In this document: positions 1 through 5,868 of the stretch, piece by piece
How positions within the stretch are numbered: position 1 is the first letter of the stretch
Layout of the letters: every line of letters begins with the position of its first letter
From: Lachnospiraceae bacterium UBA3845
GTDB lineage: Bacteria > Bacillota > Clostridia > Lachnospirales > Lachnospiraceae
DNA: 11,025 nucleotides
Direction: 5' to 3'
Assembly (NCBI GenBank): GCA_002392705.1
Contig: DGHP01000127.1
Location: 1-11,025, forward strand
The notes under the pieces: generated by a model
What the model was told of the DNA's origin: nothing
Database searches by the model: none
What the model saw: the letters and a program-made list of their open reading frames with translations, nothing else
Made by a program: the position numbers and the translations under genes

Positions 1-561
1 GATGTGCCAGAGGTTGCGGTCGCGGGAATAGCCCTTGCCCATGGAGAAGGGAAGATTGATCCCGTGCTGCCTGCAGTATTCCATCTCGTCTTCCCGGGAC
101 TGCATGGTCCAGAGATCCGTCATGCGCCAGGGGGCGATGATCTTAATGTCCGGAGCCAGCGCCTTGATGCCCAGCTCGAAGCGGATCTGGTCATTGCCTT
201 TTCCGGTGGCGCCGTGGCAGATCGCGACGGCATCCTCTTTGCGCGCGATCTCAACCAGCTTTTTGGCGATCGCCGGACGGGCCATGGAGGTTCCGAGCAG
301 GTAGCTGTGCTCGTAGACCGCGCCGGCCTTCACGCAGGGCATTACGAAATCGTCACAGAATTCGTCAACAATGTTTTCAATATATAATTTCGCGGCGCCG
401 GAAGAAAGAGCTCTTTCTTCCAGGCCGTCCAGCTCGTCTTCCTGTCCTACGTCAACGCAGCAGCAGATAACGTCATAGTTGAAGTTTTCTTTCAGCCACG
501 GGATCAGTGCTGTGGTATCCAGTCCGCCTGAATAGGCAAGAACTACTTTTTCTTTTGCCAT
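1..561 (-). CDS. argG: Argininosuccinate synthase, N-terminal part (3' end outside window)
   Basis: ATP-dependent ligase that joins citrulline and aspartate to make argininosuccinate, the penultimate cytosolic step of arginine synthesis. The 187 visible codons read [17 protein letters not shown], with the N-type ATP pyrophosphatase loop SGGLDT at residues 11-16. Further on are the family blocks [13 protein letters not shown] (84-96) and [14 protein letters not shown] (116-129), ending in [10 protein letters not shown] at the window edge. The family is about 400 residues long, so roughly half is missing. Two in-frame ATGs are possible, at 567 and 561. The AAAGGAG ribosome site (575-569) is 7 nt from the ATG at 561 but only 1 nt from the one at 567, so I chose 561. 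The gene is divergent from argC and shares its AT-rich control region. argH often follows argG, but that lies off-window. Confidence 0.97.
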   Translation of the reverse strand, partial: MAKEKVVLAYSGGLDTTALIPWLKENFNYDVICCCVDVGQEDELDGLEERALSSGAAKLYIENIVDEFCDDFVMPCVKAGAVYEHSYLLGTSMARPAIAKKLVEIARKEDAVAICHGATGKGNDQIRFELGIKALAPDIKIIAPWRMTDLWTMQSREDEMEYCRQHGINLPFSMGKGYSRDRNLWHI

Positions 562-634
562 GGTCATGCTCCTTTGAAGTTCTTTCATTAAATAATAAAA
601 CAGTAATGTATCAGGCCTCCGCCTCACGTCCGCC

Positions 635-664
635 TGTCCTTTCAGAAGATGTCCTGTCAGAAGA
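635..664. repeat. 15-bp tandem duplication in the argG leader
   Basis: TGTCCTTTCAGAAGA (635-649) is followed directly by TGTCCTGTCAGAAGA (650-664), matching at 14 of 15 positions. It lies in the untranslated leader expected for argG and carries no coding sequence I can support. Its role is unknown; a recent slippage duplication is the simplest explanation. Confidence 0.7.
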
Positions 665-695
665 CGCAGGCCCGGGCTTTGGCTGTACAAGCAGT

Positions 696-724
696 ACTAT
701 ATCGCAACAGTAATAAATATGCAA
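696..724 (-). promoter_or_regulatory. Candidate argG promoter
   Basis: Read on the minus strand, TTGCAT (724-719) and TATAGT (701-696) are separated by 17 nt. This gives a near-consensus -10 with a weak -35. TTGACT (729-724) overlaps and is a better -35, but its spacing would demand the poorer -10 TGCGAT. Transcription would start near 688 and leave an untranslated leader of about 125 nt. The position of the promoter is inferred from these boxes only. Confidence 0.4.
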
Positions 725-746
725 GTCAAAAATTATGAATATCGGA

Positions 747-788
747 ATGTATAATGTATAAAATAATAATATACATATAAAATGTATA
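747..788. promoter_or_regulatory. Putative ArgR/AhrC operator (ARG box array) between argG and argC
   Basis: ATGTATA occurs three times in direct orientation (747-753, 754-760, 782-788). It also occurs once inverted as TATACAT (770-776), giving the dyad ATGTATA-9 nt-TATACAT at 754-776. Upstream, TATGAATATC (734-743) resembles the TGAAT half-site of classical ARG boxes. Hexameric arginine repressors (ArgR/AhrC) bind paired AT-rich 18-bp dyads near arginine promoters, and this array lies between the two divergent arginine transcription units. The repeats are seen directly; the regulator assignment is inferred. The AT-richness means some repetition could be chance. Confidence 0.55.
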
Positions 789-807
789 AAATATCGGGAG
801 AAAAGTC

Positions 808-836
808 TTTACATTCCCCGCAAGGTGTTGTAGGAT
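808..836 (+). promoter_or_regulatory. Candidate argC operon promoter
   Basis: TTTACA (808-813, five of six consensus positions) and TAGGAT (831-836, four of six) are separated by 17 nt. Transcription would start around 843, about 50 nt before the argC ATG, just downstream of the ATGTATA array. A TATAAT at 860-865 is a better -10 but has no convincing -35 at the right distance. Confidence 0.4.
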
Positions 837-893
837 AATCGGCAGACAAGAATGCATCTTATAATGGTACAAATTGCATACAGGGTGATTGAA

Positions 894-1952
894 ATGATTA
901 AAGCAGGTATAATCGGGTCCACGGGGTATGCGGGAGCGGAGATTGTCCGTCTTCTTCTGCAGCATCCGGACGCCGAGATTGTGTGGTACGGCTCCAGAAG
1001 CTATGTCGATCAGAACTATGCGGACGTCTACAGAAACATGTTCCGCCTGGTCGATGAGAAATGCATGAATGATAATATGGAAGCGCTGGCAGCGCAGGCG
1101 GACGTGATCTTCACGGCGACCCCCCAGGGGCTCTGCGCCTCTCTTGTCAGCGACGCGATCCTGTCGCAGACGAAGATCATCGACCTCAGCGCGGATTTCC
1201 GCCTTAAGAGGGTCGACGTCTACGAGAAATGGTATAAGCTGGAGCATAAGGCTGTCCGGTACCTGGAGGAAGCCGTTTACGGACTGTGCGAGATCAACCG
1301 GGATAAAATCGCCTCCGCGCGGATCGTTGCCAATCCGGGCTGCTATACAACAACGTCGATCCTGACTCTTTATCCTTTGGTAAAAGAGAAGCTGATCGAC
1401 TTAAACTCCATTATCGTCGACGCAAAGTCCGGCACCTCCGGCGCGGGCAGAAGCGCGAAGCTTCCGAACCTGTTCTGCGAGGTGAATGAGAGCATCAAGC
1501 CCTACGGCGTCGCCACTCACCGCCATACGCCGGAGATCGAGGAGCAGCTTTCTTATGCCGCCGGTCTTGATTACAGAAACGGGGAGAGTGTGCTGATCAA
1601 TTTCACCCCCCACCTTGTCCCGATGAACAGAGGAATCCTGGCGACCTGCTACGCCAGCCTGAAGGAGGGCGTTAAGGAAGAGGATGTCAGGGCCGCCTAT
1701 GAGAAATATTACGCGGATGAATATTTCATCCGTCTGCTGGAGAAGGGGAATTTCCCGGAAACCCGCTGGGTGGAAGGGTCCAACTTTGTCGATCTCGGAT
1801 TTACGGTGGATGAGCGCACGAACAGAGTGATCGCGGTGGGCGCGCTGGACAATCTGGTCAAAGGCGCCGCGGGCCAGGCCGTGCAGAATATGAATCTGCT
1901 GTTCGGCCTGCCGGAGAATACCGGCCTGAAGCTGGTGCCGCTTTTCCCGTAA
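894..1952 (+). CDS. argC: N-acetyl-gamma-glutamyl-phosphate reductase
   Basis: NADPH-dependent reductase that converts N-acetylglutamyl phosphate to the semialdehyde, third step of the acetylated ornithine pathway, in the cytosol. The 352-residue product fits the family's usual size of about 345. It begins MIKAGIIGSTGYAGAE, with the Rossmann GxxGxxG loop at residues 8-14. The catalytic cysteine is Cys150 in ANPGCYTTT, and the conserved histidine motif HRHTPEIEEQL begins at residue 209. I start at the ATG at 894, preceded by AGGGTG (882-887) at 6-nt spacing. The reading frame is open back to an ATG at 852, but that one lacks a ribosome site and would add residues before the conserved start. 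It is first in the argCJBD cluster; 99 nt separate it from argJ. Confidence 0.97.
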   Translation: MIKAGIIGSTGYAGAEIVRLLLQHPDAEIVWYGSRSYVDQNYADVYRNMFRLVDEKCMNDNMEALAAQADVIFTATPQGLCASLVSDAILSQTKIIDLSADFRLKRVDVYEKWYKLEHKAVRYLEEAVYGLCEINRDKIASARIVANPGCYTTTSILTLYPLVKEKLIDLNSIIVDAKSGTSGAGRSAKLPNLFCEVNESIKPYGVATHRHTPEIEEQLSYAAGLDYRNGESVLINFTPHLVPMNRGILATCYASLKEGVKEEDVRAAYEKYYADEYFIRLLEKGNFPETRWVEGSNFVDLGFTVDERTNRVIAVGALDNLVKGAAGQAVQNMNLLFGLPENTGLKLVPLFP

Positions 1953-2005
1953 GGGCTGCGGGTGAAGACAGGGACAGGAAGACAGACTTTTGCAGAAAAC
2001 GGATG

Positions 2006-2037
2006 GATCCGGCATTTTCCGGATCTGTCCGGCATTT
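2006..2037 (+). repeat. Small hairpin and 10-bp direct repeat between argC and argJ
   Basis: GATCCGG (2006-2012) pairs perfectly with CCGGATC (2019-2025) around a 6-nt loop. The 10-mer TCCGGCATTT occurs twice, at 2008-2017 and 2028-2037. The structure sits just upstream of the argJ ribosome site (2039-2043). No T-run follows, so it is not a terminator. It could protect or process the mRNA, or moderate argJ translation, but that is speculation. Confidence 0.5.
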
Positions 2038-2051
2038 CAGGAGATTGGAAT

Positions 2052-3272
2052 ATGAACTATACAGATGGCGGCGTGACAGCGCCGAAAGGCTTCAAGGCAA
2101 TCGGGATCTGCGCGGGAATCAAGAAGGACCGCAAGGACATGGCGCTGATTTACAGTGAGGTTCCCTGCACCCTGGCAGGTACCTTCACCACGAATCTGGT
2201 AAAGGCTTCCCCGGTGGTATGGGATAGGAATATAGTGGAAAAATACGGTTCCGCCCAGGCGGTTCTGTGCAACAGCGGCGTGGCGAACGCCTGCACCGGC
2301 GCCGAGGGCGACCGGGCCTGCGCCGTGACAGCCGCGGAAGCAGCGAAGGTCCTGAATCTGAAGCCGGAGCAGGTGCTTCTCGCGTCCACCGGCGTGATCG
2401 GGGCGCAGCTTCCGGTCAATATCATGATCAAGGGAACGGAGGTCATGGCGGAGCTTCTGTCTGATTCCCGCTCTGCCGCCTCAGCTGCAGCTGAAGCGAT
2501 CATGACGACGGATACGAAGAAGAAGGAAGTCTGCGTCAGCTTTGAGCTGGGCGGCAGGACCGTCAGCCTCGCGGGCATGTCGAAGGGATCCGGGATGATT
2601 CATCCGAAGATGGGAACGATGCTTGCCTTCCTGACCACAGACGCGGCGATCAGCCATGAGATGGCCCAGAAAGCCCTCCTTGAATCTGTCGGCGATTCCT
2701 TTAACATGATTTCCGTGGACGGCGATACTTCGACGAATGACACATGCCTGCTGCTTGCCAATGGCTGCGCTGGGAACGAACGGATCGACCGGGAAGGTCC
2801 GGACTACGACCGTTTTCTGGAAGCGCTGCAGTGTGTGACCAGGAACCTTGCAAGAAGAATGGCCGCAGACGGAGAAGGGGCGCATGCCCTCTTTGAGGTG
2901 AAGGTGCAGGGCGCTTCGACGAAGGAGCAGGCTGTCACACTCGCCAAATCCGTGATCAGCTCCAGCCTGGTGAAGACGGCGATTGCGGGACATGACGCCA
3001 ACTGGGGCAGAATCATCTGCGCAATGGGGTATTCCGGCGCTGTCTTTGATCCGATGGCGGTGAGCCTTTCCTTCATCAGCAGGGCGGGAGAGGTAAAAAT
3101 CGCCGAGAACGGCATTTCCACCGGCTACAGCGAGGAAATCGCCACGCAGATCCTGTCTGAGGATGAAATCACGGCGCTGATCGATCTTCATGAAGGAAAC
3201 GCGGAAGCGACGGCCTGGGGCTGCGACCTGACACATGAGTATATCAATATCAACGCGGATTACAGATCCTGA
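2052..3272 (+). CDS. argJ: Ornithine acetyltransferase / glutamate N-acetyltransferase (ArgJ)
   Basis: Transfers the acetyl group from N-acetylornithine to glutamate, closing the acetyl cycle; bifunctional members also use acetyl-CoA to make N-acetylglutamate. The 406-residue product matches the usual length. The proenzyme self-cleaves before a nucleophilic threonine that starts the beta chain. Here the site is KGSGMIHPKMGTMLAF, with Thr189 as nucleophile and Gly188 where many members have Ala. Other family blocks are AVLCNSGVANACTG, LLASTGVIGAQLP and DTSTNDTCLLLANG. The C-terminal half has KTAIAGHDANWGRIICAMGYSG. I chose the ATG at 2052, which follows AGGAG (2039-2043) at 8-nt spacing. The frame is open further upstream but without a ribosome site. 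Whether the enzyme is mono- or bifunctional cannot be read from the sequence; no argA is visible. Confidence 0.97.
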   Translation: MNYTDGGVTAPKGFKAIGICAGIKKDRKDMALIYSEVPCTLAGTFTTNLVKASPVVWDRNIVEKYGSAQAVLCNSGVANACTGAEGDRACAVTAAEAAKVLNLKPEQVLLASTGVIGAQLPVNIMIKGTEVMAELLSDSRSAASAAAEAIMTTDTKKKEVCVSFELGGRTVSLAGMSKGSGMIHPKMGTMLAFLTTDAAISHEMAQKALLESVGDSFNMISVDGDTSTNDTCLLLANGCAGNERIDREGPDYDRFLEALQCVTRNLARRMAADGEGAHALFEVKVQGASTKEQAVTLAKSVISSSLVKTAIAGHDANWGRIICAMGYSGAVFDPMAVSLSFISRAGEVKIAENGISTGYSEEIATQILSEDEITALIDLHEGNAEATAWGCDLTHEYININADYRS

Positions 3273-3339
3273 CGGTTCCGGCAGGAAAGCAGATTATTTA
3301 CGGCATTTTGATCTTGGCTGTTAAGAGAGGAAAGGACAG

Positions 3340-4269
3340 ATGGGGCAGGAACAGAATCAGAATCAGGAGCTGAACCAGGAGGAGATGGACCTTTATCTGG
3401 ACAAGGCCGCCGTGCTGATTGAAGCACTTCCTTTTATCCAGCGTTTTCAGGGGGCAACGATCGTCGTCAAGTACGGCGGATCCGCCATGGTGGAGCATGA
3501 GCTGAAAAAGAGCGTCATCAAGGATGTGGCGCTTCTAAAGCTGGTGGGCTTCAGACCGATTATCGTTCATGGCGGCGGCAAGGAGATTACCTCCTGGCTG
3601 AAGCGTTTCGGCAAACAGTCCGAGTTTGTGAACGGATTCCGCGTGACGGACGCGGAAACCATGCGCGTGGCGGAGATGGTCCTTAACAGAATCAACAAGG
3701 GGCTCGTATCCATGATGGAAAAAACCGGGGTCAAGGCCGTGGGCATCTCCGGCAAGGACGGCACGGTCCTCAGAGTGGACCGGAAGATGCCGGGAGGACA
3801 GGATATCGGCTTTGTCGGGGATGTGAAGGAGGTCGATACCAGGCTTCTCAACACGCTTCTGGACAATGATTTTGTGCCGGTTGTCTGTCCGGTGGGCTCG
3901 GATGACGGATATTATTCCTACAATGTGAACGCGGACGACGCGGCCTGCGCCATCGCTACGGCGATGAAGGCCCAGAAACTGGTATTTCTGTCTGATATCA
4001 AGGGCGTCTATTCCGATCCGGACGATCCGTCCACTCTGATCTCGGAGATGACGGTCCGCGAGACAAAGGAATTCTTAAAGAGCGGGCATGCGGGCGGAGG
4101 CATGCTTCCGAAACTGCAGAACTGCGTCGACGCCATCGAGGCGGGCGTGAGCCGGGTCCATATCCTGGACGGCCGGATCCCCCATTCCCAGCTTCTGGAA
4201 TTCTTTACGAACAGGGGGATCGGAACGGCCATCATCGGCGATCATGAGGAGCGCTATTTCACGGACTGA
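3340..4269 (+). CDS. argB: N-acetylglutamate kinase, probably arginine-inhibited
   Basis: Phosphorylates N-acetylglutamate with ATP, usually the control step of arginine synthesis. The 309-residue protein carries the amino acid kinase fold. VVKYGGSAM has Lys44 at the nucleotide phosphates, and [10 protein letters not shown] (74-83) is the glycine-rich substrate loop. [16 protein letters not shown] comes near the C-terminus. Residues 18-36 ([19 protein letters not shown]) form the N-terminal helix that in arginine-sensitive, hexameric kinases interlocks dimers. The C-terminal [16 protein letters not shown] fits the signature of that subgroup, which E. coli-type insensitive enzymes lack. A short Gln/Glu/Asn-rich stretch (residues 3-15) precedes the helix and is unusual. 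The ATG at 3340 is preceded by AGAGG (3326-3330) and AAAGG (3331-3335). It follows argJ by 67 nt. Confidence 0.97.
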   Translation: MGQEQNQNQELNQEEMDLYLDKAAVLIEALPFIQRFQGATIVVKYGGSAMVEHELKKSVIKDVALLKLVGFRPIIVHGGGKEITSWLKRFGKQSEFVNGFRVTDAETMRVAEMVLNRINKGLVSMMEKTGVKAVGISGKDGTVLRVDRKMPGGQDIGFVGDVKEVDTRLLNTLLDNDFVPVVCPVGSDDGYYSYNVNADDAACAIATAMKAQKLVFLSDIKGVYSDPDDPSTLISEMTVRETKEFLKSGHAGGGMLPKLQNCVDAIEAGVSRVHILDGRIPHSQLLEFFTNRGIGTAIIGDHEERYFTD

Positions 4270-4346
4270 GACCTGAGAAATGACGGCTGCTGTCAGCATT
4301 TTCCTTAATAAGACCCGGCGTCCGGAGCTCTGCGGCAGACCGGCAG

Positions 4347-4442
4347 AAACAGGCCGGATCTGAAGCGGGCAGAATCTGAAACAGGCCGGATCTGAAGCGG
4401 ACAGTATCTGTAACAGGCCGGATTTGAAGCAGGCAGGATTTA
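4347..4442. repeat. Three tandem copies of a 32-bp repeat between argB and argD
   Basis: Copies lie at 4347-4378, 4379-4410 and 4411-4442. Copy 1 begins AAACAGGCCGGATCTGAAGC and ends GGGCAGAATCTG. Copy 2 differs at only two positions; copy 3 is more diverged and degrades at its end. The array fills most of the 196-nt argB-argD gap, ends 23 nt before the argD start and does not encode a supported protein. The 11-mer TCTGAAGCGGA from copy 2 recurs after argD at 5706-5716. It may be a variable-number tandem repeat; function unknown. Confidence 0.85.
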
Positions 4443-4465
4443 TTTGAGAAAGACAGGTGCAGAGT

Positions 4466-5656
4466 ATGTCGGTATCGCAGAAAATTATGGACCGCACGGA
4501 AGAGGTGGTTCTTCACACATATAACCGTTTTCCCGTTGTGTTTGAAAAAGGGGAGGGCGTATATCTCACCGACGCGGACGGGAAAGAGTATCTGGACTTT
4601 GGCGCCGGCATCGCGGTTTTCGCGCTGGGATACGGAAACAGGGCCTACAATGACGCCCTGAAAAACCAGATTGACAAACTGATCCATACCTCCAATCTTT
4701 TTTATCACAGACCGCTCTGCGAAGCGGCAGAAAAGATCATCGGCCATACGGGCATGAGCCGGGTCTTTTTCACAAATTCCGGCGCGGAGGCCATCGAGGG
4801 AGCAATCAAGTGCGCGCGCAAATACGCCTATATGAAGGACGGTGCTTCGGACCATGAGATCATCGCCATGAACCAGTCCTTCCACGGCAGGACCGTCGGC
4901 GCGCTGTCTGTAACGGGGAACAGGCACTACCAGGATCCTTTCAGGCCCCTGATGGGCGGAGTGAAATTTGCCGATTTTAATGATCTGGACAGCGTTCTTG
5001 CGCAGATTACGGACAAGACCTGCGCCATTCTTCTTGAGACGGTTCAGGGAGAGGGCGGAATCTACCCGGCGGATCCGGAGTTCCTGAAGGGAGTCCGCGA
5101 GATCTGTTCGCAGAAGGATATCCTGCTGATTCTGGACGAGATCCAGTGCGGCATGGGACGCACCGGGAACTGGTTTGCCTGCCAGCATTACGGCGTGGAG
5201 CCGGATATCATGACATGCGCGAAGGCCCTGGGATGCGGCATCCCGGTCGGAGCCTTTGTCCTGAACGAAAAGGCCGCTTCCAGATCTCTTGTTCCGGGAG
5301 ACCACGGGACAACCTACGGCGGGAATCCCCTGGCCTGCACGGCCGTATCCGCGGTATTCGACATCTTCGAGGAACTGGATCTGGTGGGACACGTCCGCGC
5401 GCTGACGCCTTATTTTGAGAAGAAGCTGGATGAACTGGTCGGCAGATATGATTTTCTGACAGCCCGCCGCGGAATGGGATTCATGCAGGGCCTGGTGGTC
5501 GAAGGACGCCCGGTCGGAGCGATCGTAAAGAAAGCCCTGGAAAACGGCCTGGTGATCCTCTCGGCAGGCTCTGATGTGATCCGTCTGGTACCGCCCCTTG
5601 TGATCACGGAAAATGACATCGACGAGATGGTACGGAGGCTGGAAGCTTCTTTCTGA
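4466..5656 (+). CDS. argD: Acetylornithine aminotransferase
   Basis: PLP-dependent class III aminotransferase that turns N-acetylglutamate semialdehyde plus glutamate into N-acetylornithine. The 396-residue product matches the family's usual length of about 400. Visible blocks are YLDFGAGIAVFALGYGN, the cofactor-phosphate segment FFTNSGAEAIEGAIKCARKY, SFHGRTVGALSVTG and LLETVQGEGGIYP. LILDEIQCGMGRTG supplies the PLP-ring aspartate. MTCAKALGCGIPVGAF carries the Schiff-base lysine, Lys253. I start at the ATG at 4466; a GTG three codons upstream (4457) overlaps the only ribosome-site-like sequence, CAGGTG (4454-4459). That weak site suggests modest initiation or coupling to upstream translation. 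It is the last gene of the visible cluster. Related enzymes can also act on succinyl-diaminopimelate, so a dual role in lysine synthesis is possible. Confidence 0.95.
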   Translation: MSVSQKIMDRTEEVVLHTYNRFPVVFEKGEGVYLTDADGKEYLDFGAGIAVFALGYGNRAYNDALKNQIDKLIHTSNLFYHRPLCEAAEKIIGHTGMSRVFFTNSGAEAIEGAIKCARKYAYMKDGASDHEIIAMNQSFHGRTVGALSVTGNRHYQDPFRPLMGGVKFADFNDLDSVLAQITDKTCAILLETVQGEGGIYPADPEFLKGVREICSQKDILLILDEIQCGMGRTGNWFACQHYGVEPDIMTCAKALGCGIPVGAFVLNEKAASRSLVPGDHGTTYGGNPLACTAVSAVFDIFEELDLVGHVRALTPYFEKKLDELVGRYDFLTARRGMGFMQGLVVEGRPVGAIVKKALENGLVILSAGSDVIRLVPPLVITENDIDEMVRRLEASF

Positions 5657-5687
5657 GAAGCGCGGCTTTCTGCGCGGAGAATCCGGC

Positions 5688-5725
5688 CTGCGGCTGAGAT
5701 CCGCGTCTGAAGCGGATTCCCGCAG
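5688..5725 (+). repeat. Nested hairpin downstream of argD
   Basis: Outer arms CTGCGG (5688-5693) and CCGCAG (5720-5725) enclose inner arms ATCCGC (5699-5704) and GCGGAT (5712-5717), with a 7-nt loop. It begins 31 nt after the argD stop. The following bases, CAATACGCTTAAATC, are not T-rich, so it is a poor intrinsic terminator. It may instead protect the 3' end of the argCJBD message. Confidence 0.45.
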
Positions 5726-5754
5726 CAATACGCTTAAATCAGAGATAGAATGTT

Positions 5755-5847
5755 AATCAAAAAGAGAACGCCCGGCATAAGGCGGCTTTTCTCTTCAGAC
5801 TGAACAGGTGTCAGCTGAGGAGGAACCGTACCTTGTGCCGGGCGTTC
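5755..5847 (-). terminator. Probable intrinsic terminator of tyrA-aroA
   Basis: On the minus strand, 21 nt after the aroA stop, the long hairpin (5847-5766) is followed by TCTTTTTGATT (5765-5755). A GC-rich stem plus T-tract is the hallmark of Rho-independent termination. The 12-bp base GAACGCCCGGCA/TGCCGGGCGTTC is especially stable. The arms are longer than in typical terminators. Confidence 0.6.
5766..5847 (+). repeat. Long 82-nt hairpin between convergent argD and aroA
   Basis: The segment folds back almost completely. 5766-5782 pairs with 5831-5847 (17 bp), 5783-5785 with 5826-5828 (3 bp), 5788-5798 with 5815-5825 (11 bp) and 5800-5803 with 5811-5814 (4 bp). The terminal loop is ACAGGTG. 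Only two 2-nt bulges and one single-base bulge interrupt it. Three pairs are G-U in the plus-strand RNA and become A-C mismatches in the minus-strand RNA, so the plus transcript folds slightly better. It may be a processed or transcription-terminating RNA structure, or a remnant of a palindromic mobile repeat. No second copy is visible here. Confidence 0.75.
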
Positions 5848-5868
5848 ATGATTTTATGAGCATTTCTG

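Noticed and set aside
507..713. 68-codon plus-strand open frame over the argG start
   Set aside because: It overlaps the clear argG N-terminus antisense and ends in the promoter region, with no ribosome site.
852..893. Upstream in-frame ATG extending ArgC by 14 residues
   Set aside because: No ribosome site precedes it, and it lies close to the predicted transcript start. The ATG at 894 has a good site and matches the conserved N-terminus.
562..893. T-box or riboswitch in the argG/argC control region
   Set aside because: I found no T-box consensus or recognisable riboswitch core. The structure is explained by promoters and operator-like repeats.
4347..4442. CRISPR-like array
   Set aside because: The 32-bp copies are contiguous with no unique spacers, so this is a simple tandem repeat.
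4259..5728. 489-codon open frame on the minus strand, antisense to argD
   Set aside because: It is a shadow of the argD coding frame, has no recognisable motifs and spans the 32-bp repeat array.
5817..5859. Possible leader peptide: GAGGAGG (5817-5823), then TTG at 5833 with eight codons to a stop
   Set aside because: The ribosome-site-like bases are one arm of the long hairpin and no structural gene follows on the plus strand. Coincidence is more likely.
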